This document shows positions 1 through 6,705 of a stretch of DNA of 64,000 nucleotides, one piece after another. The translations under genes and the position numbers were made by a program. The number at the start of each line of letters is the position of its first letter. Within the stretch, counting starts at the first letter, position 1. The stretch spans positions 806,001 through 870,000 of the forward strand of contig NZ_LGKO01000002.1 of NCBI RefSeq assembly GCF_001306145.1, read 5' to 3'. Below the pieces are notes generated by a model. That model had not been told where the DNA came from. It searched no databases and saw nothing but the letters and a program-made list of their open reading frames with translations. The stretch comes from Thermanaerothrix daxensis. Lineage in GTDB: Bacteria > Chloroflexota > Anaerolineae > Anaerolineales > Anaerolineaceae.

Positions 1-628
1 CCTCAGCCAGGAAGATGCGCGCCGGTTCGGGCACACGTTGCCTGGCCAGGGTGGTTATCTCCTCCCAATTAAACTTGTGAATAGGGAGATGGAAATGGGC
101 GCCCATGGCAGCACGGACCACTTTTGGGGCAAATAGGTCCGTTGTGCCTGGGGTGGTGATAACGGCGTGGACTCCAGCGGCCCATGCAGTGCGGAGAAGG
201 GTGCCGGCGTTGCCGGGATCTTTAATCCCGTCTAAAACCAATAGAAAATCCCATTGCTCAGGGAAGGGGAGATGATGCATGGGAAGTACGCACAGAATCC
301 CTTGGGGGGTCTCTGTGCCGGCCAGGGTTTCTATTAACTCCTGAGTGACCATGTGGATAGGGACACCCAAGGTACGAAATTGCTCCACCAGTTGCTGGCC
401 GCGTTCCCCCAGTAGCCCGTGGTAGAGAACATACTGAGGACGCCATCCGGCTTTGAGAACCTCTTCGCATAGTCTAATTCCCTCGGCGACAAATGCCCCT
501 TTCTCTTCACGCTCGCGTCGCCGTTCAATCAGGGCTCGCACTTCACGAAAGCGCGGGTTGTGGCGAGAATGGATAAGTGGCTCATGAGGTGGGCGATTGG
601 GATTTTCGCCAGGTTTCAAAGGTTTCAA
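1..628 (-). CDS. SpoU/TrmH-family RNA 2'-O-methyltransferase (3' end outside window)
   Basis: The frame stays open from about 628 to the left edge and carries the SpoU hallmark DGIKDPGNAGTLLRTA, the knotted SAM-binding motif of 2'-O-ribose methyltransferases. The N-terminus (SRHNPRFREVRALIERR, then FVAEGIRLCEEVL) matches the substrate-binding domain of this family. No ATG fits. A TTG at 628 with GAGG six bases upstream is the best start, and a second TTG lies at 619, so the start is uncertain. The 5' end overlaps the last codons of the macro-domain gene, which suggests co-transcription. The C-terminal third with the remaining knot motifs is missing. The exact RNA target cannot be told from sequence. 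Confidence 0.85.
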   Translation of the reverse strand, partial: MKPLKPGENPNRPPHEPLIHSRHNPRFREVRALIERRREREEKGAFVAEGIRLCEEVLKAGWRPQYVLYHGLLGERGQQLVEQFRTLGVPIHMVTQELIETLAGTETPQGILCVLPMHHLPFPEQWDFLLVLDGIKDPGNAGTLLRTAWAAGVHAVITTPGTTDLFAPKVVRAAMGAHFHLPIHKFNWEEITTLARQRVPEPARIFLAE

Positions 629-1166
629 GGAAAACCTCAAGCGTCGGGGTATCGTAGAGGGTGATACGTACTAGCGAAAGGGGGGAATTGGGAGATTGGG
701 AAAAGTAATCGGCGATCGTTTGCAAAAAAACCCGTGCTGCGAGGTCTTTAGGCACACCGAAAATCCCGGTTGAGATTGCGGGAAAAGCCAGAGAGCGTAT
801 GCCCAGCATTTCGGCCAGTTGCAGGCTTCCGGAGATGGCAGCACTGAGTTTGGACTGCTCATCACCTTCGCCCCAAATGGGGCCGACAGCGTGAATGATG
901 TAGCGAAATGGCAACCGCCCTGCGTGAGTATAAGCGGGCCTGCCGTGGGTGACGGGCCCATGTTGCCGTACCCAGGCATCGCTTTCCTCTTGAATTTGTG
1001 GCCCCCCTTTGCGCAGGATGGCTCCTGCCACCCCCGCCCCGTGTTGGAGCATAGCGTTGGCGGCATTGACAATGGCCTCTACATCCTCGGCGGTGATGTC
1101 TCCCTGGGCGATTTCCAGGTTTTGCCCCCCTGGAAACTGGTATCTGGCTTTGACTTGCGATGCCAT
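582..1166 (-). CDS. Macro-domain protein (ADP-ribose binding/deacylating)
   Basis: A single macro domain fills the protein. Seen: GDITAEDVEAIVNAANAML, the glycine-rich GAGVAGAILRKGG loop and AISTGIFGVP, which are the ADP-ribose-binding elements of the family. Bacterial members remove ADP-ribose from proteins or deacetylate O-acetyl-ADP-ribose, but the substrate here is not determined. The start is the ATG at 1166 (MASQVKARYQ) with GAGGTG just upstream. A longer reading to 1253 adds 29 residues unlike the family. It lies downstream of the rplT terminator and overlaps the following SpoU gene. An ADP-ribosylglycohydrolase-family gene is encoded at 62541-63530. Confidence 0.88.
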   Translation of the reverse strand: MASQVKARYQFPGGQNLEIAQGDITAEDVEAIVNAANAMLQHGAGVAGAILRKGGPQIQEESDAWVRQHGPVTHGRPAYTHAGRLPFRYIIHAVGPIWGEGDEQSKLSAAISGSLQLAEMLGIRSLAFPAISTGIFGVPKDLAARVFLQTIADYFSQSPNSPLSLVRITLYDTPTLEVFLETFETWRKSQSPTS

Positions 1167-1223
1167 TTCTGCACCTCGCTTTACTGCGGAGAGATTATAG
1201 CACAGTGCAGGGGAGGGGATGCA

Positions 1224-1256
1224 ATAAAAACGTGGGGCGCACATTGGCCCCACGTT
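1224..1256 (-). terminator. Intrinsic terminator of the infC-rpmI-rplT operon
   Basis: On the minus strand a perfect 10-bp stem (AACGTGGGGC with GCCCCACGTT, loop 8 nt) is followed by a run of T. It starts about 30 bp after the rplT stop codon, as expected for a rho-independent terminator. Confidence 0.9.
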
Positions 1257-1286
1257 GGCTTACCTGCCTCTTGCCTGGATTGAGTA

Positions 1287-1637
1287 TTACAGAGCGGCCT
1301 TGGCCTGGGCTACCACAGCGGCAAAAGCCTGAGGATCGCGCACGGCCAGGTCAGCAAGAACTTTGCGGTTGAGGTTAATGTTGGCTTTCCTCAGTGCGTA
1401 GATCAGCCGACTGTAGGTTGTGCCGTTCAGACGAGCAGCGGCGTTGATGCGCGCAATCCATAACTTACGCAGATCGCGTTTGCGCTGTCGTCGGTCGCGA
1501 TACGCATACCACAGGCTCTTAAGCATGGCTTCGTTGGCCCGCCGGAACAGGCGATGACGTGTTCCAAACTGGCCTTTTGTGAGTTTCAACACCTTCTTAT
1601 GTCGCAGATGGCTGTGTGGACCACCTTTTACACGCAT
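1287..1637 (-). CDS. rplT: 50S ribosomal protein L20
   Basis: A 116-residue basic protein, the usual L20 length. It carries the family signatures [15 protein letters not shown] and [25 protein letters not shown]20 binds 23S rRNA early in large-subunit assembly and in several bacteria represses its own operon. It starts at ATG 1637 with AAGGAG seven bases upstream. It is the last gene of infC-rpmI-rplT and is followed by a strong terminator. The 83-bp gap to rpmI is longer than needed for coupling, but I could not identify an L20 operator in it. Confidence 0.97.
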   Translation of the reverse strand: MRVKGGPHSHLRHKKVLKLTKGQFGTRHRLFRRANEAMLKSLWYAYRDRRQRKRDLRKLWIARINAAARLNGTTYSRLIYALRKANINLNRKVLADLAVRDPQAFAAVVAQAKAAL

Positions 1638-1720
1638 GACTCTCTCCTTTGCGAACCCCTGAGCGTCGGTGCATTAACACCTGTTGCAAACACCCAGCAG
1701 CCGCATCAAGTGATGTGGAA

Positions 1721-1960
1721 TTAATCGGCTTTTTTCAAGTAGGGCGCCAAACGATGAATCCGCTGGATGATCTTTTCGCCCTGGACCGGGATCATTTCGG
1801 TGAATAGAGCCTTGGTGCGCTTTGAGGTGCGGCGGCGCAGGTGGCTCTTACCGCCCTTTGTGCGGACCAGGGTGCCCGATCCGGTTAAGCGGAAGCGCTT
1901 GGCAGTTGCCTTGTGGGTTTTGAGTTTGAACTTCTTTCCCGGTTTTGCTTTGCGAGGCAC
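1721..1960 (-). CDS. rpmI: 50S ribosomal protein L35
   Basis: The N-terminus KLKTHKATAKRFRLTGSG and the basic TKGGKSHLRRRTSKR segment are diagnostic of L35. At 79 residues it is longer than the usual 64-66. The extra length is a C-terminal tail after the basic core (IPVQGEKIIQRIHRLAPYL). The start is GTG at 1960 with GAGGAG upstream, and the ATG-less start is clear because the protein begins MPRKAKPGKKFKLKTHKA. It is the middle gene of the infC operon. Confidence 0.96.
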   Translation of the reverse strand: MPRKAKPGKKFKLKTHKATAKRFRLTGSGTLVRTKGGKSHLRRRTSKRTKALFTEMIPVQGEKIIQRIHRLAPYLKKAD

Positions 1961-2014
1961 GGCTCACAACTCCTCTCACAAAAAGATAAGGCAGGTAATA
2001 ACGCGCGAAGGCGC

Positions 2015-2023
2015 ATTATACCA
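2015..2023 (-). promoter_or_regulatory. Possible internal extended -10 promoter for rpmI-rplT
   Basis: On the minus strand, between infC and rpmI, TGGTATAAT is a perfect extended -10 element, followed by a small GCGC/GCGC hairpin. No convincing -35 exists. If used, it would let rpmI and rplT be made separately from infC. Confidence 0.4.
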
Positions 2024-2063
2024 GAAAAATGAGATCTTGTGGGATGAAAGATTCAAAAATGGC

Positions 2064-2657
2064 TCAAGCGTTAGCAGCGTCCCTGGTTTCAATTTGCGGA
2101 TCAGGGCTACTTTCTGCGGTTGCAGGGGCGACTTTTTTCTTGCCACCTTTGGCCGGCGCTAAAACCATGGTCATGGATTTGCCTTCAAGGGTGGGCATCT
2201 GCTCGATGACGGACACATCGGCCAGTTCGGCGGCAATTTCCTTGAGGTCCTCGAGTGCAATTTCGGGGTATGTGATTTCCCGCCCGCGGAAGCGAATGGT
2301 CACCCGCACCTTCATCCCTTCCTGTAACCAGCGCCGGGCATCACGCGTCTTAAAGCCGCGATGATGCTCGTTAGTTTTGGGACGCAGGCGAATCTCCTTA
2401 ACCTCGATTTTGGTCTGGGCTTTACGAGCCTCACGTTCTTTCTTGGTCTTCTCGTAAAGGAATTTGCCAAAATCCATCACCCGGCACACGGGTGGGGTGG
2501 CATTCGGGGCGACTTCAACCAGGTCTAACTCGGCTTCGCGGGCTATGCGTAACGCCTTCTCGATGGGGACCACCCCTAGATTCTCGCCATTGGGACCGAT
2601 CAGGCGCACTTCTGGGACGCGAATAGCCTCATTTACGCGATAATTTGTCGTGCTAAT
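2064..2657 (-). CDS. infC: Translation initiation factor IF-3 with an ATT start codon
   Basis: IF-3 of 197 residues. The N-terminal domain reads YRVNEAIRVPEVRLIGPNG, then the linker with PPVCRVMDFGKFLYEKTKK, then the C-terminal domain with KEIRLRPKTNEHH and RWLQEGMKVRVTIRFRGRE. No ATG, GTG or TTG lies at the expected N-terminus. The reading frame begins at ATT (2657-2655) with AAGGAG six bases upstream, giving the family-typical RVNEAIR start. ATT/AUU initiation is the known device by which IF-3 senses its own level in other bacteria. The GTG at 2609 would delete 16 conserved residues. First gene of infC-rpmI-rplT. Confidence 0.95.
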   Translation of the reverse strand: MSTTNYRVNEAIRVPEVRLIGPNGENLGVVPIEKALRIAREAELDLVEVAPNATPPVCRVMDFGKFLYEKTKKEREARKAQTKIEVKEIRLRPKTNEHHRGFKTRDARRWLQEGMKVRVTIRFRGREITYPEIALEDLKEIAAELADVSVIEQMPTLEGKSMTMVLAPAKGGKKKVAPATAESSPDPQIETRDAANA

Positions 2658-2697
2658 GGTTCTCTCCTTTCTCCTCGTTAAAATTTTGGGTAATCAA

Positions 2698-2721
2698 ATC
2701 AGTCCGTTTCCACGGACCGAT
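2698..2721 (-). promoter_or_regulatory. 5'-UTR hairpin with GNRA tetraloop before infC
   Basis: Just downstream of the infC -10 box, the transcript can form a 10-bp stem (ATCGGTCCGT with ACGGACTGAT, one G-U pair) closed by GGAA, a GNRA tetraloop. No T-run follows, so it is not a terminator. A 5' stabiliser or a binding site for a regulator such as L20 are possible roles. Confidence 0.5.
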
Positions 2722-2730
2722 AGCAAATAG

Positions 2731-2760
2731 ATATTACCATACCTGTTTTGAGCATGTCAA
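2731..2760 (-). promoter_or_regulatory. Sigma-70/A promoter of the infC operon
   Basis: Minus strand: TTGACA (2760-2755), an 18-bp spacer, TAATAT (2736-2731). It lies between the dtd stop and infC and predicts transcription starting near 2724, about 65 nt before the ATT start. Confidence 0.85.
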
Positions 2761-2794
2761 CTGAAAACCGGGCACACGTTTTCATTCAACTACT

Positions 2795-3232
2795 TCACTG
2801 TTCAAGCCAAATGGTCACCGGTCCATCATTCAAGATGTGGACCAGCATATGGGCTCCGAAAACTCCTTGCTGTACGGGGATTCCGTAGGATTCCAGGTGG
2901 CGCGCAAAGGCTTCAACCAGTCGTCGGGCGATTTCAGGCGGGGCTGCCTGCGTGAACGATGGTCGGTTCCCCTTGCGCGTATCAGCATAAAGGGTAAATT
3001 GGGAGACCACCAGGGCCTCTCCGCCCACATCCTGAATGGAGAGGTTCATTTTGCCCCCGTCGTCCTCAAAAACGCGCAGGTAAGCAATTTTGCGGGCCAG
3101 TAGGGCGGCTTTTTCCTCGGTATCTTCTAATCCCACACCGAGCAGGATGACAAAGCCCGGCCCGATTTGGGCAACGATCTGGTCATTCACTTTGACGCTG
3201 GCCTCACGGACTCGTTGAAGGAGAGCGCGCAT
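2795..3232 (-). CDS. dtd: D-aminoacyl-tRNA deacylase
   Basis: DTD removes D-amino acids (and glycine from tRNA-Ala) from mischarged tRNA. The 145-residue protein has both family signatures: [17 protein letters not shown] in the middle and NDGPVTIW near the C-terminus, the GPVT motif that enforces chirality. The start is ATG 3232 ([15 protein letters not shown]), overlapping the trpS stop by one base (TGATG). An upstream reading to 3322 is only trpS sequence in another frame. Third gene of selW-trpS-dtd, all linked to translation quality or redox. Confidence 0.96.
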   Translation of the reverse strand: MRALLQRVREASVKVNDQIVAQIGPGFVILLGVGLEDTEEKAALLARKIAYLRVFEDDGGKMNLSIQDVGGEALVVSQFTLYADTRKGNRPSFTQAAPPEIARRLVEAFARHLESYGIPVQQGVFGAHMLVHILNDGPVTIWLEQ

Positions 3233-4221
3233 CAGGGCAACCCAATGGCTTCGCGGACTTCTTGCATGGTTTGTTCGGCAATCACCCGGGCGCGGGCGGC
3301 ACCCTGGCGCAAGATCTCCCAAATCGTTTCCGGATTCTGAGCCAATTCTGCCCGACGTTCACGGAAGGGGGCCAGGTGCTCGTTCAGGTTGCGGGCAAGC
3401 AGTCGCTTGCAATCTACGCAGCCGATCCCGGCACGACGGCACTCGACATTCACCATGGCAATCTCTTCGGGCTTGGAGAAAACTTTGTGCATGGTAAAGA
3501 CATTACACACATCCGGGTTGCCCGGGTCCGTGCGTCGTACTCGTTGTGGATCAGTGACCATTTGCATCACTCGCTGGAGGGTTTCCTCCGGAGTGGCAGC
3601 GAGTTCAATGTGGTTATTCAGGCTCTTGCTCATCTTCTGTTGCCCATCAATGCCCAGCACTTTGGGCACTTCGGTCACTTTCATTTCTGGCTCGATGAGC
3701 ACCTGGGTGTTATAGCGATAATTAAAGGAGCGCACCACCTCACGAGCGAATTCAATGTGGGGCGCCTGATCCAGTCCTACCGGCACCAAATTGGCCTTGT
3801 AGAGCACGATGTCGGCAGTCATCAATACCGGGTAGCCCACCAACCCATAATTTACATTGTGGGGCTGCTGACGTGCCTTTTCCTTAAACGTAGGAAGATC
3901 AGTTAGCTTCCCCAGCGGGGTGACCATTGAAAGATAAGTATGCAATTCCATTACTTGGGGTACATTGGACTGCACGAAGATGATGCTTTTTTCGGGGTCA
4001 ATCCCGGCCGCCAACCAATCTAGCGCCATTTCGTAGGTGTTCTGACGCAAGTCTCGTGTGGTTTCGAGCGTGGTCAAGGCGTGAACATCTACGATGCAGT
4101 AAATACACTCGTAATCCTCTTGTAACGCCACGTAATTGCGAATGGCGCCCAGGTAATTACCGAGATGCTGCCGGCCTGTTGGGCGGGCTCCGGAAAAAAC
4201 GCGACCTTTCTTCTGGCTCAT
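3232..4221 (-). CDS. trpS: Tryptophanyl-tRNA synthetase
   Basis: Class Ic synthetase of 329 residues, the normal bacterial size. The HIGH-like motif appears as [13 protein letters not shown] near residue 15 and the KMSKS loop as [11 protein letters not shown] near residue 195. [18 protein letters not shown] and [12 protein letters not shown] are typical of the tryptophan and adenylate site. The ATG at 4221 overlaps the end of selW (ATGA), and the end overlaps dtd, so the three genes are translationally coupled. Confidence 0.97.
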   Translation of the reverse strand: MSQKKGRVFSGARPTGRQHLGNYLGAIRNYVALQEDYECIYCIVDVHALTTLETTRDLRQNTYEMALDWLAAGIDPEKSIIFVQSNVPQVMELHTYLSMVTPLGKLTDLPTFKEKARQQPHNVNYGLVGYPVLMTADIVLYKANLVPVGLDQAPHIEFAREVVRSFNYRYNTQVLIEPEMKVTEVPKVLGIDGQQKMSKSLNNHIELAATPEETLQRVMQMVTDPQRVRRTDPGNPDVCNVFTMHKVFSKPEEIAMVNVECRRAGIGCVDCKRLLARNLNEHLAPFRERRAELAQNPETIWEILRQGAARARVIAEQTMQEVREAIGLP

Positions 4222-4472
4222 GTACGTCCTTCCTGTAAGTAGTTTTTCACCAGGCTCAGGATTTCGCCTGGTTCCGCATGTCGGCCAGTTTTAAGTTTCG
4301 AGTAAAGCAACTGCCCGTTCACGCTGACCTCAAAGCGACCACCATCTGAGGGAATCACCGTGATGGATTCAATCTCGGGTTCAAAGTTTTTTAGTAAATC
4401 AGCCATCAGACCGATGGCACGATCCGTATAATGTCAAACTGCACAATATTCAATCGTGATTTTAAGCCACAT
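4218..4472 (-). CDS. SelW/Rdx-family selenoprotein (in-frame TGA = selenocysteine, codon 13)
   Basis: Read from ATG 4472 (RBS GAGG, 7-base spacing), the protein is 84 residues with one in-frame TGA at 4436-4434. Translating it as U gives MWLKITIEYCAVUHYTDRA, matching the N-terminal strand and CxxU redox motif of SelW-like (Rdx) proteins exactly where CxxC or CxxU occurs (C10, U13). The rest (GGRFEVSVNGQLLYSKLKTG) is the conserved Rdx core. A hairpin with a GGTCT loop lies 18-34 nt after the TGA. Starting at the in-frame ATG 4406 would give only 62 residues and lose the active site. Rdx proteins are thioredoxin-fold oxidoreductases whose physiological partner is generally unknown. The gene leads trpS-dtd. 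Sec insertion would need selA, selB, selC and selD elsewhere. A nonsense mutation in a CxxC gene is the alternative. Confidence 0.88.
4402..4418 (-). promoter_or_regulatory. Bacterial SECIS-like hairpin after the selW UGA
   Basis: Minus-strand RNA: GCCAUC, loop GGUCU, GAUGGC, a perfect 6-bp stem. The apical loop begins 21 nt after the UGA codon and opens with GG, matching the known bacterial SECIS spacing (roughly 16-37 nt) and loop-G requirement. GGUCU is also the core of the E. coli fdhF element. An outer AUC/GAU pairing can extend the stem across a small internal loop. Confidence 0.8.
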
Positions 4473-4507
4473 AGGCTTTCCTCTAGATAGGGATGTGTGT
4501 GGCAAAA

Positions 4508-4536
4508 ATTATAACCCAAGCGCGGAGTTTGGTAAA
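4508..4536 (-). promoter_or_regulatory. Promoter of selW-trpS-dtd
   Basis: Minus strand: TTTACC (4536-4531), a 17-bp spacer, perfect TATAAT (4513-4508). It predicts a start about 30 nt before the selW ATG. It lies in the 73-bp divergent gap to the sugar transferase gene. Confidence 0.7.
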
Positions 4537-4545
4537 ATCCAAAGC

Positions 4546-5202
4546 ATGGGTTGGCAGTGGTTTCCTGAGGGTATTCCCTGGTCAAAACGACTTTTTGACT
4601 TAATTCTGGTATTGCTGGGTATGATTCTGGCACTCCCATTGATGGGGATCATTGCTCTGGCCATCCTTGTATTTGAAGGCCCTCCGGTAATTTTCCGTCA
4701 GCCACGTCCGGGTTATAAGGGTCGAATTTTTAAGTTATATAAATTCCGCACAATGCGAGAAGCCTACGACGCGCAGGGGAATCTGTTGCCTGATGCGCAG
4801 CGATTGACGCCTCTGGGGCGGTTTCTACGCGCAACCTCGCTGGACGAACTGCCCGAGCTCTTCAACGTGTTGCGGGGTGAGATGAGCCTGGTGGGGCCGC
4901 GCCCACTTCTGGTGGCTTATTTGGAGCGATATACCCCCGAACAGATGCGGCGGCACGATGTGCTGCCGGGAATCACCGGCTGGGCACAGGTTAATGGGCG
5001 CAATGCCCTTTCATGGGAGGATAAATTCCGGCTGGATGTCTGGTACGTGGATCACTGGTCATTGTGGTTAGATATTAAAATTCTCGCTTTGACCATCTGG
5101 AAGGTCTTGCGGCGAGAGGGAATTAACCAGCCGGGGCAGGCGACAATGGAAGAATTTATAGGATCAACCCCGCCGACCGATCAAGGGGGAGTTAAGGGGT
5201 AG
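4546..5202 (+). CDS. Undecaprenyl-phosphate sugar-1-phosphate transferase (WcaJ/PglC type)
   Basis: Bacterial sugar transferase of the monotopic phosphoglycosyl transferase family, 218 residues in the short form. Order: basic KRLFDL, one hydrophobic segment (about residues 20-45), FKLYKFRTM, TSLDELPELFNVLRGEMSLV, GPRPLL and PGITGWAQVNGRN. It transfers a sugar phosphate from a nucleotide sugar to the lipid carrier at the inner membrane face, the first step of a glycan or surface polysaccharide. The start is ATG 4546; the upstream reading from 4456 overlaps the selW promoter region. TAAAAT sits seven bases before the ATG with no ribosome site, so the mRNA may be leaderless. No glycosyltransferase neighbours are present. 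The last 22 bp overlap the convergent lipoprotein gene. Confidence 0.9.
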   Translation: MGWQWFPEGIPWSKRLFDLILVLLGMILALPLMGIIALAILVFEGPPVIFRQPRPGYKGRIFKLYKFRTMREAYDAQGNLLPDAQRLTPLGRFLRATSLDELPELFNVLRGEMSLVGPRPLLVAYLERYTPEQMRRHDVLPGITGWAQVNGRNALSWEDKFRLDVWYVDHWSLWLDIKILALTIWKVLRREGINQPGQATMEEFIGSTPPTDQGGVKG

Positions 5203-6182
5203 ATCCACCCTTTTTGAAGCTCCTGCATGACCTGTTCCGCCAGGCGTTGTCGGCCAGGGGTTAGCCATTGGGGGTTGATGGTTTGGAGTTTTAGGGGAAC
5301 GATTACGGTCGTGGGTTGTTTCTGTTCTGTTTCGACCTGCCATGCGGCTTCCAGCCCCTGCTCCAGGTCAAAAGTGAGCGCGACTGCCCAATTAGAAGGT
5401 GCATCCTGTGGGGATTCTGTGGTTAATATCCCCCAGCCAGTGGTTGCGAGGTGGTCTTGCAGCTCTGGGGTGAGCACTTCGGGAGAGACAAAGAGCGTTT
5501 CCAGACGATTTTTGTTTAATTCGGCCAGGGCGGCTTGCCACTCATCTGCAGGCGCATTGAGCGAAAGAGTGGTGGTGACGGGGAAGGTTACGATGGGGCC
5601 ATAAGCCGGAACGCAACGCCCGCACAGGTAATAGGCACCATTGCGAAAGGCCTGCAAGGCGGTTTCGGAATTGGGGGGGAACAAGCCGCCTGCGCGAAAA
5701 TCGGGTGCGATCAAAACTGAGAGGTAACCCGCCAGAAAATAAAGATTATCGGCTGAAAAGAGGATTTGGGTTAGGTTGGAGGCTTCGGGCAGAGGCGCTT
5801 CGCCAATGAAGATAAAACGAAGGTCAGGGTGTTGAGCAATAAAATCGCTGTAATCTGATGAGGGGGTTAGAAGGATAACGCCCGCAACTTCAGCCCCTAG
5901 GTTGGCGGCATGTAAATCGGGTTGAATTTCGATTTGCCAACCCTGGGCGCCTAGCCGGCTTCGCAACCAGTTAGCGACTCTGTCTTGCCAGGGGCTACTC
6001 TGGCTGACCAGTATCATTCGGGGAGGAGTGGTGGGCAGGACTGGAGAAGCCAAGGGGATTGGAGTTTCAGCCGGCGCGGTTGGGAGGGGAACTGTTGAGG
6101 TGAGGGTTGGCTGGATGGCGCCGGGCGTGCAGGCCGCAAGTCCAATGAGCATGATGAGGGTGAGAAATCCGAGTCGGCGCAT
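5181..6182 (-). CDS. Lipoprotein, divergent BMP-like periplasmic-binding fold
   Basis: Signal peptide with lipobox (LIGLAAC, Cys18), a Thr/Pro linker of about 35 residues, then a globular part. VILLTPSSDY, the hydrophobic strand RFIFIGEAPLP and DNLYFLAGYLSVLIAPDFRAGGLFP follow the pattern of BMP-family nucleoside-binding proteins, where the equivalent segment reads EGSYLAGLYAGLMS in the homologue at 57775-58830. The two cysteines in YLCGRC are unusual. No transporter genes adjoin it, so it is either an orphan sensor/binding protein or no longer transports. The family assignment is an inference from short motifs. Confidence 0.7.
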   Translation of the reverse strand: MRRLGFLTLIMLIGLAACTPGAIQPTLTSTVPLPTAPAETPIPLASPVLPTTPPRMILVSQSSPWQDRVANWLRSRLGAQGWQIEIQPDLHAANLGAEVAGVILLTPSSDYSDFIAQHPDLRFIFIGEAPLPEASNLTQILFSADNLYFLAGYLSVLIAPDFRAGGLFPPNSETALQAFRNGAYYLCGRCVPAYGPIVTFPVTTTLSLNAPADEWQAALAELNKNRLETLFVSPEVLTPELQDHLATTGWGILTTESPQDAPSNWAVALTFDLEQGLEAAWQVETEQKQPTTVIVPLKLQTINPQWLTPGRQRLAEQVMQELQKGWIYPLTPP

Positions 6183-6220
6183 GGGGTTATTTTACCGCGA
6201 AGAGTGTGGGAATGCTCTGT

Positions 6221-6228
6221 ATTATAAT
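6221..6228. promoter_or_regulatory. Palindromic -10 element shared by divergent genes
   Basis: ATTATAAT is its own reverse complement and supplies a perfect TATAAT on each strand in the 52-bp gap between the lipoprotein gene (minus) and the HAD gene (plus). On the plus strand the ATG follows after six bases, which would give a leaderless mRNA. On the minus strand the leader would be about 30 nt. No good -35 is visible on either side. Confidence 0.55.
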
Positions 6229-6234
6229 AGTGGC

Positions 6235-6705
6235 ATGATTGAACTCAATATCCCCGGGCGCGGTATTCTGCAATTAGAGCATCTGGTGTGTGATGTTAAT
6301 GGGACTCTGGCGCTGGATGGGCAATTGATTGACGGGGTCTATCGCAGCATCAACGCTCTTCGAGATCGTCTCCGCATTCATCTGATCACAGCGGATACCC
6401 ATGGCCGCCAGGCGGCAATTGATCATCATCTGAATCTGACAGCGGTGCGTCTGAACCCCGGCAATGAAGCGGCCCAAAAAGCCGCTTTTGTCCGCGATTT
6501 GGGGGCTGAGCACGTGGTGGCGATTGGTCAGGGCGCTAACGACGCGGAGATGCTTCGCGAGGCTGCCTTGGGAATCTGCGTGATGTCGCGGGAGGGAGTG
6601 GCGGTTTCGACTTTGATGGCGGCAGATGTAGTGGTGCCGGATATTCTGACGGCTCTGGAATTGTTAGAACGACCTTTACGCATTGTGGCGACCTTACGGC
6701 AATGA
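6235..6705 (+). CDS. Soluble HAD-family protein of the P-type-ATPase-like group
   Basis: 156 residues. It begins IELNIPGRGILQLEHLVCDVNGTLALDG, where the first Asp of DxNGT is the HAD nucleophile and the usual second Asp is Asn. LITADTHGR is motif II, KAAFV supplies the Lys, and GQGANDAEML is motif IV (usually GDGxND). This corresponds to the COG4087-type soluble P-type-ATPase-like phosphatases, whose substrate is not known. Start ATG 6235; the 69 upstream in-frame codons of the open frame are not homologous to anything recognisable. It overlaps the next gene by four bases (ATGA). Confidence 0.8.
   Translation: MIELNIPGRGILQLEHLVCDVNGTLALDGQLIDGVYRSINALRDRLRIHLITADTHGRQAAIDHHLNLTAVRLNPGNEAAQKAAFVRDLGAEHVVAIGQGANDAEMLREAALGICVMSREGVAVSTLMAADVVVPDILTALELLERPLRIVATLRQ

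Noticed and set aside
4406-4639. Open frame on the minus strand across the selW start and promoter
   Set aside because: It is another frame of selW and the divergent promoter, with no family resemblance; the selW frame with Sec explains the conservation.
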